NCBI GenBank assembly: GCA_030247885.1
Contig: JAPDRO010000011.1
Coordinates: forward strand, 372,001-436,000
DNA length: 64,000 nucleotides
Reading direction: 5' to 3'
DNA from: Taxawa tesnikishii (nom. ined.)
Lineage: Eukaryota; Ascomycota; Dothideomycetes; Dothideales
The number at the start of each line of letters is the position of its first letter. Within the stretch, counting starts at the first letter, position 1. Shown piece by piece: positions 11,104-23,086 of this stretch. The position numbers were made by a program, and so were the translations under genes. Under the pieces are notes generated by a model. That model was given only the letters and a program-made list of their open reading frames with translations, was not told the DNA's origin and did no database searches.

Positions 11104-13582
11104 TCAGGTCAAAACCACACCTTTCTTGTTCACGATCCTGACACCAGCACTTCCTCCCTGTACCCTTGCCCAGGTAACCATGCCCTCATCATCCCATCCA
11201 AAACTCACCACCCCACCGCCCATGACCCTCAGTCCTTTAACACTTCCACCAGCCCAAGCTACCGGTATAGCAGGCCCCAGCAGTACCGTCCTCTCTTCCT
11301 CACGCCCATACTCGACAGGCAGATCCACAACCAACATAGACAACACCGCGCCCACGTACCCGAAATTCGCGTCAATCTGGAATGGCTCGTTGTGTCCGGA
11401 GTACATACTCAGCAGATTGTCCGCCATGTTCTCTTGCAGCGTGAGTCTCAATTCATAATACGCTTCGAGTGTGTTGTTCAAACGCGCCCAACAAGCCGAC
11501 CGCCACACCTTCTCCCATCCAGCATTCGCGTCTGCGACTCCAGGCCCACGCGCTCGTAGAGAGGTGGCTACAGCGGAGGAGAGAGTCGTGTTGGAGCTGT
11601 AGCCGGAGAGATAGGACGAGAGCGAGTAGCCAGGATACCAACCGACTAGGTGCGAGAGGTGACGGTGTTCATCGGTGGGGGAGTCGAGGTCGAGTTTCCA
11701 CTCCTGCAGTTGGGACCAGTTGCCGATGTGTGCGCCTTTGTCGAGCTGTGGCAGGGCCGCTTCGAGCCAAGACTTGAAGTCAGTGTCTGCGTCGGATAGT
11801 ATCGAGGCGAATGATAAGGCGTTTGAGAACAGCGAGTGGATCAATTGCTGGTAGTGCGCACAGCCGAACGTAGTGGCGCCGTGCTCGGGGCTCGAGCATG
11901 GATTTACGACGAGCGTGCCGTCGTGAAAGTACGCGTCTTCTTGTAGCTGGCTGAGCCAGAACTGCGCAATCGGCTTCAACAGCGGATACCCTGTACTGCG
12001 CAACCAGGTCACGTCGCGGCTGTACCAGTAGTGGTCGGCGACGTGCAGCATCATCCAGGCAGCCGACGCCGGGTAGTCGGCCCAGTACTCGTCGCCCGTC
12101 TTCATACCGGTGTGACCGAAGATATTCATTTCATCGTGAGCAACCCAGCCTGAGGCATTGTACAGTAGCTTGGCTGTCTCCGAGCCGCGTGGCGCCCAGG
12201 TGTCCGTCATGTAAGTCCAGAGAGCGGACTGCAGATCACCTAATCCAGTCTGCTCGACACCCCAGTGGTTCATTTGTAGGTTGATGTTGGCGTGGTAGTC
12301 TGCGCCCCAAGCGTTTGAAAGGCCGTAAGCCCACTTGCCTTGCAGGTTAGGCGGCAAAGAGTTTTCACGCGACGAGGAGATGAAGAGATGACGGCCGTAG
12401 TCGAATTGCAAAGACTCGATGTAAGGATCGCTTGTCCCGTTGGCTGTATAGCGGCCGACAAGCGTCGCGGTCTCTGTGCCGGCCGAGCCTGCAGTGTCTG
12501 GTAGATCGAGACTGAACCTGCTTGATAGAGCGGTGTAGTCTGCGATGTGGGCATTGAAGAGGGCTTGAGAGCTCTTAGAGGCAGCCTTTGTTGCTGTATA
12601 TGCGACGTATGAGCCAGGATCAACACCGCGAAAGGAATAGTTGGCAGCAGGCGTGCCTTTCGTCTCGTCGTAGTTTGTTCCCGCCGCAATGACCACAGTC
12701 AGGGAACGCTGGAACAAGCCCGGTGTAACTGTCATAGTGCCACCAGTGCGAGTGCAGCTTACTTTCTGGGTTCCACGGAGCAATTTAGCGGTAGCCTTAT
12801 AGGCCATCCCGATTCCGGCTCGTGTCGTGCCGTTCAGGCTCACTGATTGTGAGGTGGAGGAACATGTAGACGTAACAAGAGACGCATTGGATTGCTGATT
12901 CTCAAAGCTCAGGCTCAATGCAGGCAGTCTTCCGGTCGATGTTATGTCGTAAACACAGACGCTATCTGGATAGGAGCAGTAGACCTTGCTATGTGTTGTC
13001 AACGAACAAGACACAATAGAGGGGTGTAACCAGCGAATCTACGTAGTGTACAGGATTTTACCAGTTTTATACGTGATGGTATGGACGCCGGTAACCAAGT
13101 CCAAAGATCGATTATAGGCGCTGGTTGTTGAAATACCTTCTATAGTCACCGATAGATTACCCAAAACAGCATAGCTGCCGTAGTTGTTATCATCACCCAT
13201 AAGCGCCGTAACGTTCCCAGTCCCGTTCTGGAATATCCATGATCTGATGCCTGGCAGAGCTGAGGCAACTGAACGGTCGGGATTGCCACCATTGTAGCTA
13301 GCGTTTTCGAAGGGTCCACCACTCCAGAGCGTGTCCCTGTTCAAGCTGAGCTTGTCATAGCCAGGTGATCCAAAGGGTAGTGCTTCGTCTTGTTAGCTAC
13401 CCGCGTTGCCAGACATAGTGGGCTGTTTTCAACATACCAGCAAGCTGCCCGTTACCGACCGGATATGCCGTCTTTATGATTTCGCTGAAGTTGGACACCG
13501 GCTGGCCAGACCACAAGCTCTTTCCAAAGGCATGGGAGCTCAAGCCAAGCACCAGGAAGACATCCTCCACAAGGCCTTTCAT
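11104..13582 (-). CDS. Secreted alpha-L-fucosidase, glycoside hydrolase family 95
   Basis: GH95 enzymes cleave terminal alpha-1,2-linked fucose (some remove galactose) from xyloglucan and glycans, by inversion, outside the cell. Three exons join in frame: 13582-13438, 13382-13043 and 12988-11104, giving 789 residues, the normal length. A signal peptide covers roughly residues 1-20. It is followed by the family hallmark YPVGNGQLAALPFG and by SLNRDTLWSGGP. The central catalytic (alpha/alpha)6 barrel contains NLQGKWAYG, ANINLQMNHWG and the C-terminal GHNEPFQIDANFGYVGAV block, which holds conserved substrate-binding and catalytic residues. Several Asn-X-Ser/Thr sites fit secretion. The introns are 54-55 nt. 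No frame breaks. It lies tail to tail with the unknown gene at 10350-11013, only about 90 bases away. Confidence 0.93.
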
Positions 13583-14379
13583 GTTTACCGGTTTTGGCGG
13601 AACGTGAAAGGTGTGAAGTAGGGAGAGAGATCAAGAAAGGGAGAAGGGATCAACATGCAAAGACAGAAGGGGGTTATATGAACCAGAAACGAAGCCTCCG
13701 CCTCCGAATAGGAAGGAGCGGAGAATCTACCTACGCGACGGGAGCAAGCCTGGAAGACGCAGGCGTGGTTTGACCCATGCTGTGCATCGTAGTAAGCCCA
13801 GTGAATTCGGTATAGTCGCATTGACCGGTGAGGGGTGCATGGGAGTAGTCGATCAATTTCTCCGGATCGGCACTCGGTGTTCAATGACACGAGGAGACCT
13901 GTTCACCTCAAGTAGAGCAACAAACCTTATCGTGTACTGTATAGCCTAGACCATTGCCTGTGTTCCGGACGTCGTGCTGTTTGCCATCAACTGAGTGTAT
14001 GTACACTGACTGGCTATATCGCGATGGTTGAGTGCATCAGACAACGTCAACGTCGGGCATTGCAAGACCAACAGAAGAAACACAATGCGGACATGTTCGA
14101 GGAGCGAAGGCGACCGCCTGCTACCGCGACTTTATACATTCATCAACCAGGACACCGTATGGCGGGTGGAACAAGAGTACAGGACGGGACTTGGAAAAGA
14201 TGATCAGTGGAGGAACATAGTCGCCGCCGATGATGACGGGAGGAAAGAGGCAGGCACGACTGCGGGGCTGTTTCCGAAATAGGCATTACGTCACGAATAA
14301 CCCATTCGACTTTTGATGCCATCCGGTTCTCCCTCTGCACTGCTTTGTATATACGAGGTTGCAATCTGACGCCATCAGA
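13583..14379. promoter_or_regulatory. Shared upstream region of GH95 fucosidase and RQC2
   Basis: The two genes diverge over about 800 bases, so this interval must carry both promoters. Short open frames on both strands show no family features. No clear TATA box or repeat is seen. Confidence 0.35.
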
Positions 14380-17300
14380 ATGAAGCAGCGATTCTCGTCC
14401 TTGGACGTCAAGGTGCGGAGCGTAGGACCCGTGTGCCAGATCCTCAAACTGACGAGCCCCTCGCCAGGTCATCGCCCACGAGCTGTCTAACAGTCTGGTC
14501 TCGCTACGCCTTTCCAACGTCTACGACCTCTCTTCTGTATGTTTCGCGCAGATGTGCAAGAGGGGCCTTCTCTGACCTCCGTGACAGCGAATATTCCTCC
14601 TAAAGTTCGCAAAGCCAGAGCACCGCGAGCAGCTCCTCATCGACTCCGGCTTCCGATGCCACCTTACGAGCTTTGCGCGGACCACAGCTGCTGCTCCCTC
14701 AGCTTTCGTTGCAAGGTTAAGGAAATTCTTGCGCACGCGAAGAGTCACTTCCGTCTCGCAGATCGGCACCGATCGTGTTATTGAGATCCAGTTCTCAGAT
14801 GGCGCATACCGACTCTTCCTGGAGTTCTATGCAGGAGGCAACATCCTGCTGACGGACAATGAACTCAACATCATAGCACTACTGCGTAATGTGAACGAGG
14901 GAGAAGAGCATGAACAATATCGATTGGGGTTGAAGTACAACCTGGAGCGCCGACAGAACTACGGAGGGGTACCGCCTCTGACAAAAGACCGTGTTCGGGA
15001 GGGCTTGCAAAAGGCCATAGATAAGCAGCACGAGGCAGCAGATGCACCCGCTCCAGGCAAGAAGAAGATCAGGAAGAAAGCTGGGGATGCTCTGAGAAAA
15101 GCATTGGCGGTATCCATCCCCGAATTCCCACCAGTTCTGTTGGATCATGCCCTTCAAGTAAAGGGCTTCGACAAAGATACCCAACCTTCCGAGGTTCTCG
15201 GCAATGAGGAAACTCTGGAAAAGTTGATGGCTGTATTTGATGAGGCAGAGAAGGTGTTGAAAGACATAACGAGCGCAGAGACAGCGAAAGGTTACATTGT
15301 TGCAAAGGGCGCAAACCCCGCCGATGGAGCTGCGCAACCAAGCGGACCGCCAGGTGAAGGTGATGATGCAAAGTCAGGACTCATGTACGACGACTTCCAT
15401 CCGTTCAAGCCGGTACAGCTGGAGAGCAAGCCGGAAAACACCTTCTTGGAGTTCGCAGGTTTCAATAAGACCGTGGATGAGTTCTTCTCCTCCATTGAAG
15501 GGCAGAAACTGGAATCAAAACTGCAAGAGAGAGGAGAACGCAAAGCGAAAGTTGGATCAAGCGAGGCAGGAGCATGAGAAGCGTATCGGCGGTCTTCAGC
15601 AGGTGCAAGAGCTCAACGTCCGCAAGGCGCAGGCTATTGAAGCCAATCTTGACCGGGTGGAAGAAGCAACTGCTGCCGTGAATGGACTCATTGCTCAAGG
15701 CATGGATTGGGTAGAGATCGCCCGTCTGATCGAGATGGAGCAGAACCGTCACAACCCTGTGGCGGAGATGATTAAGCTTCCTCTCAAACTCTATGAGAAC
15801 ACGGTCACTCTGCTGCTCGCTGAATATGATGAGCCCGATGAAGAGGAGATGGAGGACATGACCGACAGTGAGCCTTCAGACAGTGAGGATGAAGAGGCTC
15901 AGGCCACAGCAGCAAGATCGCAGAGAAACGAAGACAAGCGTCTTGCCGTCGACATTGACCTTGGACTTTCTGGCTGGTCGAATGCACGAGGATACTACGA
16001 GCAACGCAAGGTGGCCGCAACCAAGCAAGAGAAGACACAGCAGGCTTCAGCAAAGGCTCTCAAGAGCACAGAGCAGAAGGTCATGGCTGATTTGAAGAAA
16101 GGTCTCAAGCAAGAGAAGCAGGTACTCCGGCCTGTACGAAAGCAATTCTGGTTCGAGAAGTTCATGTACTTCATTTCCTCGGACGGCTACCTTGTGCTTG
16201 GAGGAAAAGACGCTCAGCAGAACGAAATCCTGTACCGTCGATACCTGAAAAAGGGCGACATCTACGTTCACGCTGACCTTCATGGAGCCGCATCCGTCAT
16301 TATCAAGAACAACCCAGCCACGCCAGATGCACCTATCCCTCCATCTACTCTGTCTCAGGCAGGCAATTTATCTGTTTGCACTTCCAGTGCATGGGATTCC
16401 AAGGCCGTCATGTCCGCTTGGTGGGTGAACTCGGATCAGGTATCGAAGACTGCACCGACAGGTGAATACCTCACCACTGGTGGTTTTATGATTCGCGGCA
16501 AGAAGAACTTTCTGCCACCTGCCCAGTTGCTTCTTGGTTTCGCAGTTATGTTCCAGATCAGTGAGGAGAGCAAAGCCCGCCATATCAAACACAGACTAAG
16601 GGACGATGACACCCCAAGGCTGATGCAGCCACCACTGCTGCGGAGCCAAACGGGGATACGGATGACGACTTCCCGGACGCGCAGAAGGACGACGATGATG
16701 ATGACGACGATTTTCCCGATGCAAAGGCAAACGGGTCTGAGGGTAGCGATGATGAGTCCAGCTCAGAAGATGGAGAAGAGCAGCAAGAAGCGGCTCGAGC
16801 AAACCCACTCCAGCAGACAAGTGGTGCTTTAGCTGCTGCCGCCGCTTCCATCACCGGCGACGATGAGGACGACACGGCAGAGGAGGAAGTTGATGAGCAG
16901 ACAGCTATGAACTCTTCAGAGCAGACCAACGATGCCTTGTCCGCTGCTGCCGCTGCCATAGAGCCAGATAATGCAGACGAAACAGCAGAGGACGGCGAAG
17001 ACGCTGATGAGGCAGCAGATCAAACTTCCGCCCAACGATCTGGTAAACGTCACCTCACCGCTAGAGAGCGTCGACTCCAGCGAAAGGGCAAGGACATAGA
17101 TGCTGTGCCTGGCGGTGTCAGTGAAGATGGAGGCGCTGGATCAGGACAGGATTCGTCCAAAAAGCACAATCGGCGGCTCCCAAGCCCAAACAGCCAGTGC
17201 GAGGCAAGACGGCCAAGCAAAAGCGTGCCGCAGCCAGGTACGCTCACCAGGACGAAGAAGATCGCCAGCTAGCGATGCAGCTTCTCGGTTCGCGCAAGGC

Positions 17301-17896
17301 CGATGAGGAACGGGAGAAGCAAGCCGCCGCCGCTCCGACCAAAGAAGAAAGCGCAGAACAACAGCGCGCCCGGCGACGCGCTCAGCACGAAGAAGCGCAA
17401 CGCAAGGGCCTGGAGGCTGAAGAGATCCGCCGTCTCAACCTTGAAGAAGGCGTCGAAGAGCTCGACGAGGAGGAATCGAAAGCCATGACGCAGCTTGATG
17501 CTCTGGTCGGTGCACCTTTACCTGGTGACGAGATCCTCGAAGCCATTCCCGTGTGCGCTCCTTGGGGCGCGTTAGGCCGGTACAAGTACAAGGCGAAGCT
17601 GCAGCCGGGTGCGCAGAAGAAGGGTAAAGCGGTCAGGAGATCTTGAACAAGTGGGGCAAGGACGGGTCGGAGACGAAGTATATTGACGCCAAGGCACAAG
17701 ATACGGAGAAGATTTGGCCTAGAGAGGCGGAGTTGATCAAGGGATGGAAGGAGACGGAGGTTGTGGGTGTTGTGGCGGTCGGCAAGGTCAGGGTGATGAT
17801 GAGTGGTGGTAACGGCGCGCCATTGGGTGAGAAAGGGAAAAGTTCGAGAGGAAAAAGGGTGGTGCGAGGGGCGGTAAGGGCAGCAAGAGGAAGTAG
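14380..17896 (+). CDS. RQC2: Ribosome quality control complex subunit 2 (NEMF/Tae2 family), frame-disrupted
   Basis: Rqc2 binds stalled 60S subunits with peptidyl-tRNA, recruits Ltn1 and adds C-terminal Ala/Thr (CAT) tails. Exons 14380-14412, 14468-14536 and 14588 onward give MKQRFSSLDVK-VIAHELSNSLVSLRL-RIFLLKFAKPEH, the classic NFACT-N start. A coiled-coil middle (LQQVQELNVRKAQAIEAN), the NFACT-R domain (FWFEKFMYFISSDGYLVLGGKD), an acidic linker and the NFACT-C end (PWGALGRYKYKAKLQPG, IWPREAELIKGWKETEV, then a Gly/Lys tail) follow. Total is about 1,137 residues, normal for fungi. The frame changes five times: at the GA repeat 15526-15535, the C4 at 16612-16615, the A5 at 17159-17163, near 17634, and the A5 at 17852-17856. 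Each change lies within otherwise well-conserved or typical sequence. This favours assembly error over gene loss, because the protein is needed in nearly all eukaryotes. Confidence 0.88.
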
Positions 17897-18838
17897 ACAA
17901 ACAGGCAGGCTCTTCTGCGATGTAGTTCTCGATCTCATGGCATGCCAACCAACTACTCCTCGTCCGACGCGATTGTTTTCCGGTGTATGCTGGTGCGGTC
18001 TCGCGTCTATGACCTTGAGGACCGAACTTAACCCGCGGCATCTTTGTTTCCTCAAACCTTGACACCTGCATCACCTCCAAATTTCCATGGACTATCTATG
18101 AATTAAGCGCCAAGATCGTGGTATAGCCGCTAGTGTTGGTGTAGTTGCTGAGGGTAAGTTTGACTGTAGAATAGCTGGATAACTGCTCGATTAACTGCTG
18201 CTATAGAAACATCTTCAGATGCGGCGTCAAGACCCAATAGCTCCATAGTGTTGCGTAGTAGCAGTGGGTGAGGAGGTAATAGTGTTTGTTTTGAGACGCG
18301 TCGGATATCGAAACGCGGCTTCGGTAGCGAGACCAGAGTCGCGTGACTTGTCATGCATGGATCGGAGTGCTGAGCGTGATCTTATCTAGCCGCATCTGAC
18401 TAATCCAGGACAATCTTGGCACCTCCGCAGGACTTCAACGTTGAAAGCCTATATCAACTTACTAATCGAACAACTACTACTATAGATATTACTATAACTA
18501 CACTTCGATCCATGAATATCCATAGGTTACAAGCCTACCGATCCATCCATCCGTGAACTGGATTTTTATCCATCCATTGACAGCCCTGAGCCCATCCCTG
18601 CTGTCCGTCTTGACCCTCATCTGATTCCCTCTGAGTAAGCAATTTGGAGATCCACTCAAAAATACCCGCCTGCTAGTACTCGCTGTTCCAACCCTACGGC
18701 ATTGCGAAAAGCACTCGTGTTCTCGCCTCATCCTTGTGCGTCTCCAGACAGTGCTGGAAGAATAGTGCAAGCGATCGGATCTCTTGTAATTTGGTAGCCC
18801 CGAGCCGTTGCACAGACAAATGATGAAATGTTTGGTGA
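17897..18838. other. Intergenic stretch between RQC2 and the F-box-like gene
   Basis: Convergent 3' flank of about 940 bases. The part at 18420-18560 is more AT-rich than its surroundings, with simple TACTATA-like words. No open frame of note and no repeat structure beyond this. Confidence 0.4.
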
Positions 18839-19850
18839 TCATGAAGAGGAAACCTCCGAGGACGCCGGACGTATCACGGTAACCGACTCCTCATGTACGT
18901 GAGTGATCGTCCACTTCTTAGACCCATCTTTGTTCCATTCGATAATTGAAGCATGGATAGTGACAGACCATGTCTTGGGGGACCAGAATGCTCTAGGCGC
19001 AATGAAAGTAGGATCCGTAAGGTCCACGTTTGGAACGCTGGATCCGCTACGCAGCTGAATGGTCTCCAGAAGCACAGCATCCATCTCTGTTGTTTCCGAC
19101 GCAGTTAGATGCCTTGCTTTGCGCAACCAGCTTCTCTGGAAAGGGCGCTCAAGGACCGCCTCCAGCGAGCCCAGTTCTGTCCGCCAAGTGGCGAGGGGTT
19201 CTTTCAACCAGGATTCGCGGTGCTCTTTACGTTCTTCAGGTGTACGCCAGTCAACCATGTGTCTCTTGGTGGGGAAGAAGTCGACGCTAATCCGGTCACC
19301 TGCCAAAGCAACAAGAGCACCGCACGCTTTCTCCGCTATCTTTGCAACGCCTGTCCAACCCGGTTGTCGCGAGCTTATTTTCACATTGAACTGGCGAAGC
19401 CCAACAAGGGTTTTGAGGACATGGTTGCTGAATTCGGACAAAACTGCCGCCAGACAACAAGCAGACTCAAGCCCTAACGTGATAGTCCGAAAACTCTGTC
19501 TTGCTGACTTGTTAAGAGAATCTGTCCACAGCACAAGGTCATGCGTCAGATTTTGCATTTCGGGAGCTGGTAAACGTGGTCCATAAGTGAGTTCGACGTT
19601 GACACCTGCATACAGAGCCGGCATAGCTTCATTGTAGGTTTCACGACAAGCCATTGCTGGACTTACACCAGGACGCGAGATGGCAGGCGAGCTTTTCCTC
19701 GATGGTCGGGATGCGACTGCTGCGCACGGTTTCCAAAAGCTTGTGCGCCATGGAACTGACATCTCTGCACATCCTGGAAATCATAGCGCCCGGCTGACGA
19801 GGAAAGAAGAAGTTGTAGATCCGAACGCGTAATTCTGGTGGAAGCTTCAT
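18839..19850 (-). CDS. F-box-like / 2EXR-type protein of unknown function
   Basis: The start MKLPPELRVRIYNFFFPRQP matches the short LPPELR-RIY helix motif at the front of many fungal F-box-like and 2EXR proteins, which often act as adaptors. A middle part with MACRETYNEAMPALYAGVNV is also typical of such proteins (conserved CR-T--EA--LYY-like block). The C-terminal 250 residues show no other domain that I can name. The first 70 codons and the rest lie in different frames, meeting near 19660-19690. A short intron does not fit there, so one insertion or two lost bases are likely. An additional exon upstream of 19850 is possible, since the frame stays open a little further. About 337 residues. 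Function is not assigned. Confidence 0.6.
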
Positions 19851-20593
19851 CAGAGGCGATGGATTTGAGGTTTGTAAAGCTTTCGGGCGCTGGGATGATC
19901 ACAACACGTTCTGACCCTGGCACGTTAGTGTGGATGCATGTGGGTTGGTGTTGCTCTTGCCTTACGGTGGTAACCACTCAGGTGAGGCTGGCTGAGCGTT
20001 GGAGGCACTCGTGGTGCTTTGTTCTGACTGGCAAGATAGCGATAGAAGTTCTTGGAAGCAGCGGGAGAAAGACTTAGTCGTATCAGCGTCAGTAAGCGAC
20101 ACGTGAAACTCTCTGGCGAAGTTCACTCTCAAGTTGAGCTTGCATTGAAACAGAACATGAATTCAACTAACCATAAATCAAGCTCTGCTGATAAGCACTG
20201 CTACGGAAACGAAAACGGGCAACCACCACTTTGACTGTGCTCCTGGGCACGATTGCTTGTCCATACTTTGTCATCCCATGTGGCTAAAGCGTCATATTAC
20301 ATGTAAGGAACTTTCGTGACGATTCGGATAGCCATGAGCATTCCTTTGCTCGCATGCCTACGGGATCTCTTGAACTTTCTTCATTTGTTCCCGGCCCACT
20401 CAATTATACAAGGCGTAGTATAACACCAGAGCATTCGCCGACTATCGGCGTGCCCGTAACGCCAACACTCCGTCATGCATATATACATGGCTGTCGCCAG
20501 CCGTATTGCTAATGAAAATTCTTGATTTTGCTTTTTATTTGGTAACATTGCCTGGTGTAACGGCAAAGGTTGGCCGGACGAAGCTGTATGATA
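19851..20593. other. Intergenic stretch upstream of the F-box-like gene and downstream of NDUFA13
   Basis: About 740 bases with only short, uninformative open frames. It may contain the promoter of the minus-strand F-box-like gene. Nothing else is seen. Confidence 0.35.
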
Positions 20594-21035
20594 TTAGCAT
20601 GAATTCGGCATATCGTGGGAGCTCAGAACCGCGTACCGGTCGCTGTTGTAGACCTTGGTCTCTGCACCAAGCAACTCCTTCTCTCTCGACTTGTCTGCCA
20701 GCATCCTCCGTACTTGATCTCTATCCTCCTCGGCCTGCAGCAGTGGGATAAGGTGGATGCGCGACCACATCTTCTCGCGCGCGAGCTCGCTGTTCCGGAA
20801 CGTTAGCCCTCCATCACAAGTCCCGGCTCTACGCTTCCACGGCCACCAACAGGAGGCCCATCGTATGTATAGCGTACTTTTGTTCCCTAATGCCCTGCCC
20901 GACTCTCCAGAAACCGTAGGTCATGACTGCGCCGACTGCGAAAAGGTAGGTAGCGGGTCTGAAGCCGCGAGCTGGGAGGTTGCGACGGTACTGGACGGGC
21001 TCGTAGCCGCCAGTTGGGGGCATGTCCTGAGGCAT
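20594..21035 (-). CDS. NADH:ubiquinone oxidoreductase subunit NDUFA13 (GRIM-19 homolog)
   Basis: An accessory subunit of mitochondrial complex I, a single-pass protein of the inner membrane. Two exons, 21035-20878 and 20789-20594, join in frame to 117 residues, the usual fungal length. The start MPQDMPPTGGYEPVQYRRN and the block LPARGFRPATYLF are diagnostic. One membrane helix follows at about residues 28-48 (YLFAVGAVMTYGFW). Across the splice it reads GIREQN-SELAREKMWSRIHLIPLLQAEEDRDQVRRM, and near the end ELLGAETKVYNSDR. The intron (20790-20877) starts GTACGC. It diverges from TRM10, with only 244 bases between the two start codons. Confidence 0.93.
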
Positions 21036-21279
21036 GGTGGCGGTGGTGGTAGTGGAGTCGCGGCAGAGGGAGTATAGGTAGGTGTGTAGATGCGCTCAAG
21101 GCACAATGGCTGCTGGCAATGTAGTGACCAGACGTCAAGCAGTGAAGTCCACCTGCAACAGCGGGAACGGGAAACCCCGTCAGGGCTCTAGCTTTTCGCA
21201 TGACTCGTGCTCGATCGTCCGTCTTTGGTGGCTTTTTGTCCACAGAGATAATATTTCTACCTTGTCCAGCGCAAGCGTC
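21036..21279. promoter_or_regulatory. Short divergent promoter region, NDUFA13 / TRM10
   Basis: The ATGs of two conserved genes are 244 bases apart and point away from each other. The interval must hold both 5' UTRs and both promoters. No TATA box is seen. Confidence 0.45.
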
Positions 21280-22646
21280 ATGGGAGCGATGGAGGCCGAG
21301 GAACGGCCTTCGAAGATGAGAAAACTGAGCCATGAGCATGCGACCGATAACGCGACTCCACCAGCCTTGCAGAATAGCGACGCGCAGACTTCGCTGGAGC
21401 AATCCTCGGCCGGCGTGGAAAACGGTGCAGTCAACCCTCAATTGAACACTGGCGCCGGAGCTGATGATGCTTCGAAGCCTTTCGTGGAAGACTCAGCGTC
21501 CGGCCCTACAGCAACAGCAGGCGCGCAATCAGCGTCTGAAGCTTCGAGTGGAGATGAGCCGATCAAGCCCACAGATATCGCGCCGCTAGTTTCTACTCAG
21601 GCTGCAAACACACCGGATCCACCACTGTCAAAGTCGCAGCAGAAGAAGTTGCGCAGGAAGGCAGAGTGGGAAGCAGGACGTGCGGATCGCAAACTGAAGC
21701 GGAAAGAGAAGATTGCCGAGAAGAGGGAACGGAAGCGCGCAGAGAAGGAAGCGGATCCTGAAGCTGCTGCTGCGGCTGCAGAGGTGAAGAAGGCGGCCAA
21801 AAAGGTTCCCCTGTACAGCTCCCTATCACCTTCATCATCGATTGCGACTTCGATGATCTGATGAGGGACAACGAGCGGATTTCCCTTGCTTCACAGGTCA
21901 CGCGGTCTTACTCGGACAACAAGAATGCGCACTTCAGGAGCCATTTGACCATTGCCTCATTTGGTGGGAAGCTGAAGGAGCGTTTCGACGGTATCCTGGC
22001 GAAGCATTACGAATCGTGGAAAGGTGTCAGGTTCTTGGAGGAGGACTTCGTCGAGACCGCAAAGAGGGCACAAGAATGGATGAAAGAAGACCGTGGCGGC
22101 AAGCTTGTTGGACCGGTCTTTTCCAAGTACGCCGAGCCGGAGGTGACCAAGGCGAAAGCCAAAGAAGAGGGCGAAACAATCTATCTCTCAAGTGACAGCG
22201 ACTACACGCTTACTGAGTTGAAGCCTTACAGCACATACATCATTGGAGGCCTGGTCGACAAGAACAGAGAGAAGGGTGTTTGCCACAAGCGTGCAGTTCA
22301 GGCCGGCGTCAAGACGGCAAGGCTACCAATAGGTGACTACCTAGACATGACCAGCCGGAAGGTCCTTGCCACGAACCACGTTAACGAGATTATGATTCGA
22401 TATCTGGAGTGCGGTGATTGGGGTGAGGCCTTCATGAAGGTCATCCCGAAGCGGAAGGGCGGTCAGCTGAAGAGCAAAGACGGGGTGGAGGACGATGAAG
22501 ACGAGGTGGATGATGACGATGATGGTGGCGTAAGGATTCCCGCCGAGACCACGACCAGTGTAACCGCGGATGAGCCTGCTGCGATCACGAAAGGAGAGAC
22601 ACGGGCTAAGGATGGAGATGAGGACGTCTACAATTCGGCCATCTAG
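21280..22646 (+). CDS. TRM10: tRNA (guanine(9)-N1)-methyltransferase
   Basis: Trm10 is a SPOUT methyltransferase that puts a methyl group on N1 of G9 in several tRNAs, using S-adenosylmethionine. The N-terminal half is low-complexity and acidic, then strongly basic ([26 protein letters not shown]). The SPOUT domain starts at [11 protein letters not shown] and contains [28 protein letters not shown], the cofactor-binding LPIGDYLDM and [12 protein letters not shown] very acidic C-terminal tail follows, and the total is about 455 residues. The frame changes once, at the C4 run 21808-21811, right before the conserved [13 protein letters not shown]. One extra C would restore it. An earlier Met in the same frame (21082) gives an unconvincing extension, so 21280 is preferred. 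Confidence 0.9.
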
Positions 22647-23086
22647 GAGGCAGATTATGATTGTGTGGAATGTGGAGTTCCTCCATGGCTTGAGTTGGCG
22701 GCAGCTGCCCGACCTCTGACTGAATGGGAGACCCGAAACGGTCGTAGCAGAAGATAGCTCTCGAACTCTCTAGCTGCAGTTCCATAGTGGATTATAGGAT
22801 CAATCCAAAAACTCCAAAAAGCACGCTGTTCGTGTAGCCCAATGGAGTGTTCTTTCCAGAGTGTGCAACTACGTGAAGCTTGTCATGGTTTCTGAATGCT
22901 TGACAGGGCTATATTTAGGGAAGGGTTTCGTTTCAAACGCCACAGAATTGCGGGAAGCAAGGCTGCGAAACAACAGAAACGTCACTGGTCTGACCGCAGG
23001 TGGAACTCAGTCGGAAGCTCAGGACATGCCCCCAACACATCAAACACCGAATTCCCTTCGCCAAACCCTTTGTGCGTCTCCCTCAC
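22647..23086. other. Intergenic stretch TRM10-OXR1
   Basis: 440 bases holding the 3' end of TRM10 and the presumed OXR1 promoter. Nothing else can be supported. Confidence 0.35.
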
